From an uncultured Candidatus Poseidoniales archaeon (GTDB lineage Archaea > Thermoplasmatota > Poseidoniia > Poseidoniales > Thalassarchaeaceae): a stretch of DNA of 64,000 nt. The notes beneath the pieces were generated by a model, which saw only the letters and a list, made by a program, of their open reading frames with translations, was not told the DNA's origin and did not search any database. A program made the position numbers and the translations under genes. The stretch spans positions 1 to 64,000 of the forward strand of contig CACJKA010000006.1 in NCBI GenBank assembly GCA_902593945.1. The letters run 5' to 3'. This document shows positions 59,246-64,000 of this stretch, piece by piece (position 1 is the first letter of the stretch; each line of letters begins with the position of its first letter).

Positions 59246-60046
59246 TCACATTATAATCCAATAGTGGTCTTGAATTCTGCCTTCTGAGACGGCCAAAACA
59301 AACAAATCTCCAAGAAAAACCATAACTAAACTAGTCCAAAACCAGAAGGCATGTTCAATATTTAAGTTACTAACTTTGATGTATAATTTCCCCATTATTC
59401 CTGAGATTCCACCTCTCCATCGATTCATCCCTCCACCAAATAGATGTCTGAATGCGTGACAAGAAGCAACATACATGAATAGAAGAATAGATTCAGTAGC
59501 TAAAACCACGGTTCCTAAAGATATTCCAAATTCAGTTCCATCGTTAAACCACATTGTATGATATACATCGTAAACTTTCATTGAAAGAATAATTATTGCT
59601 AGATATAACATATATCTGTGAATATTATTTAACACAAATAGTCCGGTTTCTCCTTTGTACCCTATTCTGTAATTCACTTCAGGTTTTGCAACTACACATG
59701 CTGTAGGATTTTGGAAAAAGACTCTATGGTAGACTTTTCGCATGTAGTAACATGTCCCTCTAAATCCAAATGGTATCCATAAAATCAGCATAGCTGAATT
59801 CATCCAATTAGGTGCTTTTATACCGAACAAATGTATTACATCGGGTGAAAAAATTGGTGAAGTCACCCTGTGATTGTCGTAGTGAATTGCTCCATCCCAA
59901 ATCAAAACCCGTAATGCAGTATAGATCAAAGCCAGAGTTAATCCAAACCCCATCCAAAATGGCTTAGTCCACCATCTGTCGATTCTATCTGTTTTCCCAA
60001 ACCCCTTTTTCAGGGGTAGTTTAATCGCATCAGACAAAGAACTCAC
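59246..60046 (-). CDS. Succinate dehydrogenase membrane anchor subunit
   Basis: Multi-TM, FRGTCYYMRKVYHRVFFQNPTACVV...NNIHRYMLYLAIIILSMKVYDV; directly upstream of sdhA. Confidence 0.8.
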   Translation of the reverse strand: MSSLSDAIKLPLKKGFGKTDRIDRWWTKPFWMGFGLTLALIYTALRVLIWDGAIHYDNHRVTSPIFSPDVIHLFGIKAPNWMNSAMLILWIPFGFRGTCYYMRKVYHRVFFQNPTACVVAKPEVNYRIGYKGETGLFVLNNIHRYMLYLAIIILSMKVYDVYHTMWFNDGTEFGISLGTVVLATESILLFMYVASCHAFRHLFGGGMNRWRGGISGIMGKLYIKVSNLNIEHAFWFWTSLVMVFLGDLFVLAVSEGRIQDHYWIIM

Positions 60047-60177
60047 CTAATGGTGCAAGCACCAGTAATACTCCCGACTCAAGTAAGGGCAATAAGTGAT
60101 TGCTTTTACCCATGACTTAATCATTCATCTTTAGCGGAATATTAATGTTAACTTGGCTTTTCGTATGTTTGATTAAA

Positions 60178-60291
60178 ATGGATGACTTCAATGATATCAC
60201 TTCATCAATTTGTCCTAATTGTGGTTATATGCCCGGAGCTTGGCTCCCCTCTCTCCGTTGTCCGGAATGTGGAGAAATAATGTTTCCATGA
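60178..60291 (+). CDS. 37-aa zinc-ribbon microprotein
   Basis: ATG..TGA translation MDDFNDITSSICPNCGYMPGAWLPSLRCPECGEIMFP; CPNCG/CPECG. Below the length cutoff of the ORF track. Confidence 0.65.
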   Translation: MDDFNDITSSICPNCGYMPGAWLPSLRCPECGEIMFP

Positions 60292-60305
60292 AAAAATATT
60301 ATAAT

Positions 60306-61934
60306 TTACGCTAAAGAAGAATAATCAACCTTTTCTTCAATTAATTCAATTTCGTCTACATCCATTTGTGCAAGCTGCAATTTACCTGACAATTCGTCAT
60401 TTACTGCATGCCAATATGAGTATGATTCGATAACCCATATTCCTGATTCCCGAGTGCCATTTCCACTACCTTTTACTCCACCAAAAGGAAGGTGCGCCTC
60501 AGCCCCCGTTGTCGAATTATTTATTCCGGTCATTCCTGCTTTAATTCCTGACTTGTACCTATATGCCTCTAGTCTATCATTGGTATAAATTGCACTTGAT
60601 AATCCATATGGTGATGCATTGGCAAGATGTAATGCATGTTCGAAATCTTTAGCCTTTACAATAGTGACTACTGGACCAAATATTTCTTCATGGAAACATT
60701 CCATTTCTTCAGTTACATCTGCATAAACATGTGGCCACATGTAAACTCCTTGTTCAGGATTACCAAGGAAGTTCTCTGGTCTATTGTCGGAAGTTATTCT
60801 TCCATTACCCCACAATTTCTTCGCTCCACTTTTCTCACATAATTCTAAATCTCGCATGAAATCATTTGCATATTTTTCAGATAACATAGGGCCATATAAT
60901 ACATCTTCATGTACCATTGAATCCCCAATTGTTGTTGATCTGACTTTTTCCATTAACTTTTCAATGAAATCATCATAAATGTCTTCATGAATTATCAAAT
61001 TACCAAGACTTGTACATCGTTGACCGGCTGTCCCAAATCCTGCCCAGTATGCTCCTTCAACAGCGTTCTCCATATTTGCACTTGGCATAATTACCAATGG
61101 GTTCTTACCTCCTAATTCTAGACTGGCAGATACTAAGTTCCTACCGCAAACTTCTCCAATCATTTTTCCTACTGATGTAGAACCAGTAAAACTGATCTTA
61201 TTGACTAATCCTTGGTCAACAGCATCAACAAGATGTTGTCCCGCGCCACTTCCTTTTCCATGAATCAAGTTTATGACGCCATTTGGTAGTCCTGCTTCAT
61301 GCATAATTCTAGTTAGCATGAAAGACAATAATGGGGAGTCCTGTGGGCTTTTCCAAACACAAGTATTACCGCACATTATTGCCGGAATCATTTTCCAAAA
61401 GGGAACTGCTGAGGGGAAATTACATGCGTTGATTATTCCGCAAACTCCTAAAGGTCTTCTGTAGGTAAAAAGCTCCTTATCGGGTAATTCTGAATTAACT
61501 GTTTGGCCATATAATCTACGACCCTCAGATTGGAAAAATAGGCATGTATCAATCGCTTCCTGAACTTCTCCTCCACTTTCTTTCAATGTCTTACCGATCT
61601 CTCTTGTTTCAACTCTTACAATATCCTCTTTGTATTGCATTAGAAGTCTCCCCATATTTCCTATAATTTGACCTCTGGTTGGTGCCGGTGTTGCAGCCCA
61701 TGAAGGAAATGCATTTCTTGCAGCATCTAGGGCTTCATGCACATCATCTTTAGTGGAAAGAGGAAACTCTCCAAGACAGTCAGAAAGTAGTGCTGGATTT
61801 AGACTTTCAAAAGTTTCTCCACTACTGGATAATTTCAATTCCCCATTAATTATATTGTATCCCTTAATCTTCGGACTACCGTTGGGATTATTGGCTTCCA
61901 TAAATTCAAATCCTGTTTCGAGTACATTGGTCAT
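60306..61934 (-). CDS. NAD(P)-dependent aldehyde dehydrogenase
   Basis: ISFTGSTSVGKMIG, SLELGGKNPLVIM, FGTAGQRCTS, ECFHEEIFGPVVTIVKAKDFEHALHLAN. Confidence 0.93.
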   Translation of the reverse strand: MTNVLETGFEFMEANNPNGSPKIKGYNIINGELKLSSSGETFESLNPALLSDCLGEFPLSTKDDVHEALDAARNAFPSWAATPAPTRGQIIGNMGRLLMQYKEDIVRVETREIGKTLKESGGEVQEAIDTCLFFQSEGRRLYGQTVNSELPDKELFTYRRPLGVCGIINACNFPSAVPFWKMIPAIMCGNTCVWKSPQDSPLLSFMLTRIMHEAGLPNGVINLIHGKGSGAGQHLVDAVDQGLVNKISFTGSTSVGKMIGEVCGRNLVSASLELGGKNPLVIMPSANMENAVEGAYWAGFGTAGQRCTSLGNLIIHEDIYDDFIEKLMEKVRSTTIGDSMVHEDVLYGPMLSEKYANDFMRDLELCEKSGAKKLWGNGRITSDNRPENFLGNPEQGVYMWPHVYADVTEEMECFHEEIFGPVVTIVKAKDFEHALHLANASPYGLSSAIYTNDRLEAYRYKSGIKAGMTGINNSTTGAEAHLPFGGVKGSGNGTRESGIWVIESYSYWHAVNDELSGKLQLAQMDVDEIELIEEKVDYSSLA

Positions 61935-62074
61935 GTGCCTGCGAAATATAACTCTATCAAGAAACCTTCTCAAGGAAGATTATGGTGATTTAATCCATTA
62001 TTCATTTGACATCTTCAAGTTCACAGGTTTAACTACCCCCCATTACTACAGAGGATTGTTCAGAGGTATGTGGA

Positions 62075-64000
62075 ATGTCAAATGAGGAAGTAGATGACTT
62101 ACAACTTAGAGTAGCAAAGGCGATACCGAGTGATGTAGGGCATGGTCGTGCTCGAGTACCTTTCGACAATGATTTGAATCTGAAACCAGGAGATATTGTT
62201 GAGATTACAGGAGAACAGAAAACTGCTGCTATTGTTTGGCGTTGTCGCCCAGAAGATGCCAATCTTGGCATTATTAGAGTGGATGGAATTATTAGGAAAA
62301 ATGCAGGTGTTTCTCTTGGTGATAAAGTTTCAATCCGTAAAGTCGAGACACAGCCTTGTCAGAAATTAATTCTTAGTCCTGTAATGGCTAAACAGCAGAA
62401 AGTACGATTCGGGCCAGGAATTGAAGGTTTTGCTCGTAGAGGCCTGAATAAGAGGCCAGTAGTTTCTGGAGATAGAATTTTTATACCAGGGATGACTCTT
62501 TTCGCAGAGGCTTTACCATTTCAAATTGTCAAAACAACTCCTAAGGGAATAGTTCAGGTACTTCCTGATACTGAAATAGTAATCAAAGAAGAACCTGTTG
62601 ATGAAGAAGATGAATCCGGACAGCCAATTTCAACAATTTCATATGAGGACATAGGGGGAATCGGTGAGCAACTTCAAAAAGTTAGAGAAATGATAGAACT
62701 TCCATTGAAGCATCCTATTCTTTTCCGAAGATTAGGAATTGATCCTCCCAGAGGGGTTCTTCTCCATGGTCCTCCAGGCACAGGGAAAACATTGATTGCG
62801 AAGGCGGTTGCATCAGAAACTAAGGCAAACTTTACTTCAATAAATGGTCCAGAGATAATTTCGAAATATTATGGTGAGAGTGAAAAACAGTTACGTGAAA
62901 TATTTGACGAAGCAGCTGCCAATTCTCCTGCAATAATTTTCATTGATGAGTTAGATTCTATTGCCCCTAAGAGAGAAGATGTTAGTGGAGAAGTAGAAAG
63001 AAGGGTCGTAGCTCAATTATTGACTTTACTGGATGGTATGCAAGGCAGGGACAATGTCATAGTAATAGGTGCAACTAATCGTCCTGATGCAATCGATCCT
63101 GCTCTCCGTCGCGGAGGGAGATTTGATCGAGAATTAGAGATAGGCGTTCCTGATAAGCATGGTCGTTCAGAAATCATTGGTATCCATACTCGTGGAATGC
63201 CAATTAGTGACGACTTTGAGATTGAATGGTTATTAGATAATACTCATGGATTTGTAGGTGCAGATATTTCAGCTCTTGTAAGGGAAGCCGCAATGAAAGC
63301 TCTTAGAAGATATTTACCAGAGATTGATTTAGACGAAGAACAGATTCCAACTGAAGTACTTGAGAAGATGGAAGTCAAAATGGCAGATTTCAAATTAGCA
63401 ATAAAGGAAATTGAGCCAAGCGCTTTAAGAGAAATATATCTTGAAGTTCCTGAAGTAAGTTGGGATCAAGTAGGTGGACTCAAAGAAGTAAAAGAAAGAC
63501 TGAAGGAAAGTATTGAATGGCCTCTAACAAGGCCCGAGATGTTCAACCACTTTGGTATTAATCCTCCACGAGGAATAGTACTGTTTGGGGCACCTGGAAC
63601 TGGTAAGACACTTATTGCTAAGGCGATTGCAAATGAAGCCAAGGCGAATTTCATTACAATAAAAGGTCCTGAATTAATTTCTAAATGGGTAGGTGATTCT
63701 GAGAAAGCGGTAAGAGAATTATTCAAGAAAGCCAAACAATCTAGTCCTTCTATAATTTTCTTAGATGAGTTTGAAAGTATTGCAGGAGTTAGGAGAAGTA
63801 ATACCGGTGAAGGTTCAGATGTGATGAATAGAGTGGTTAATCAATTACTAAGTTCAATGGATGGTGTTGAATCAATGGAAGGCGTAATAGTCGTTGCAGC
63901 TACCAATCGCCCAGAGATGATAGACCCCGCACTACTAAGAAGTGGAAGATTCGAAAGAGTACTCCATATCCCTCCTCCTGATGTTGATTCAATTAAGGCA
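62075..64000 (+). CDS. cdc48: CDC48/VCP-type AAA ATPase (C-terminus beyond the window)
   Basis: N-domain [21 protein letters not shown]1 [28 protein letters not shown]2 [26 protein letters not shown]; frame open to 64000. Confidence 0.96.
   Translation, partial: MSNEEVDDLQLRVAKAIPSDVGHGRARVPFDNDLNLKPGDIVEITGEQKTAAIVWRCRPEDANLGIIRVDGIIRKNAGVSLGDKVSIRKVETQPCQKLILSPVMAKQQKVRFGPGIEGFARRGLNKRPVVSGDRIFIPGMTLFAEALPFQIVKTTPKGIVQVLPDTEIVIKEEPVDEEDESGQPISTISYEDIGGIGEQLQKVREMIELPLKHPILFRRLGIDPPRGVLLHGPPGTGKTLIAKAVASETKANFTSINGPEIISKYYGESEKQLREIFDEAAANSPAIIFIDELDSIAPKREDVSGEVERRVVAQLLTLLDGMQGRDNVIVIGATNRPDAIDPALRRGGRFDRELEIGVPDKHGRSEIIGIHTRGMPISDDFEIEWLLDNTHGFVGADISALVREAAMKALRRYLPEIDLDEEQIPTEVLEKMEVKMADFKLAIKEIEPSALREIYLEVPEVSWDQVGGLKEVKERLKESIEWPLTRPEMFNHFGINPPRGIVLFGAPGTGKTLIAKAIANEAKANFITIKGPELISKWVGDSEKAVRELFKKAKQSSPSIIFLDEFESIAGVRRSNTGEGSDVMNRVVNQLLSSMDGVESMEGVIVVAATNRPEMIDPALLRSGRFERVLHIPPPDVDSIKA

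Noticed and set aside
63730-63790. Second AAA domain of CDC48 has DEFES instead of the common DE(I/L)DS
   Set aside because: Walker B acidic residues (LDE) are intact; minor substitution, not evidence of inactivation.

Overview
The window is 64 kb of AT-rich, gene-dense archaeal chromosome. Gene content suggests a marine Euryarchaeota / Thermoplasmatota lineage of the Marine Group II (Poseidoniales) type; this assignment is inference, not computed. Archaeal or eukaryote-like markers include an intron-containing tRNA-Tyr, L15e, aIF1A, Rio1 kinase, a Pno1/Dim2-like KH protein, Hjc, MC1, CDC48, a presenilin-type protease and a DUF63 protein. Main blocks: (1) ftsZ, then tRNA-Tyr, then an apparent 690-bp tRNA-bounded insertion with one orphan ORF, then rpl15e. 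(2) A 15-kb co-directional cluster of very large secreted or membrane-anchored proteins, including a subtilase; two of them carry C-terminal cytosolic zinc-binding modules. (3) A 12-gene complex I operon in the order A-B-C-D-H-I-J-J-K-L-M-N with no nuoE/F/G, and with unusual insertions in NuoI, NuoH and NuoL. (4) aIF1A, Rio1 and KH genes. (5) An acyl-CoA carboxylase (methylcrotonyl-CoA carboxylase-like) operon. (6) Membrane proteases, folC, Lhr-like helicase, signal peptidase and hjc. (7) Macro domain, stand-alone Lrp/AsnC ligand-binding domain, MC1, SDH, ALDH and CDC48. The observations most worth a second look are the exact 30-bp duplication of the tRNA-Tyr 3' end bounding a 690-bp unit, the modified complex I Q/I-module, the eIF1A-like acidic tail, and the surface proteins with cytosolic zinc domains. 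No CRISPR array, rRNA, transposase or integrase was recognised.
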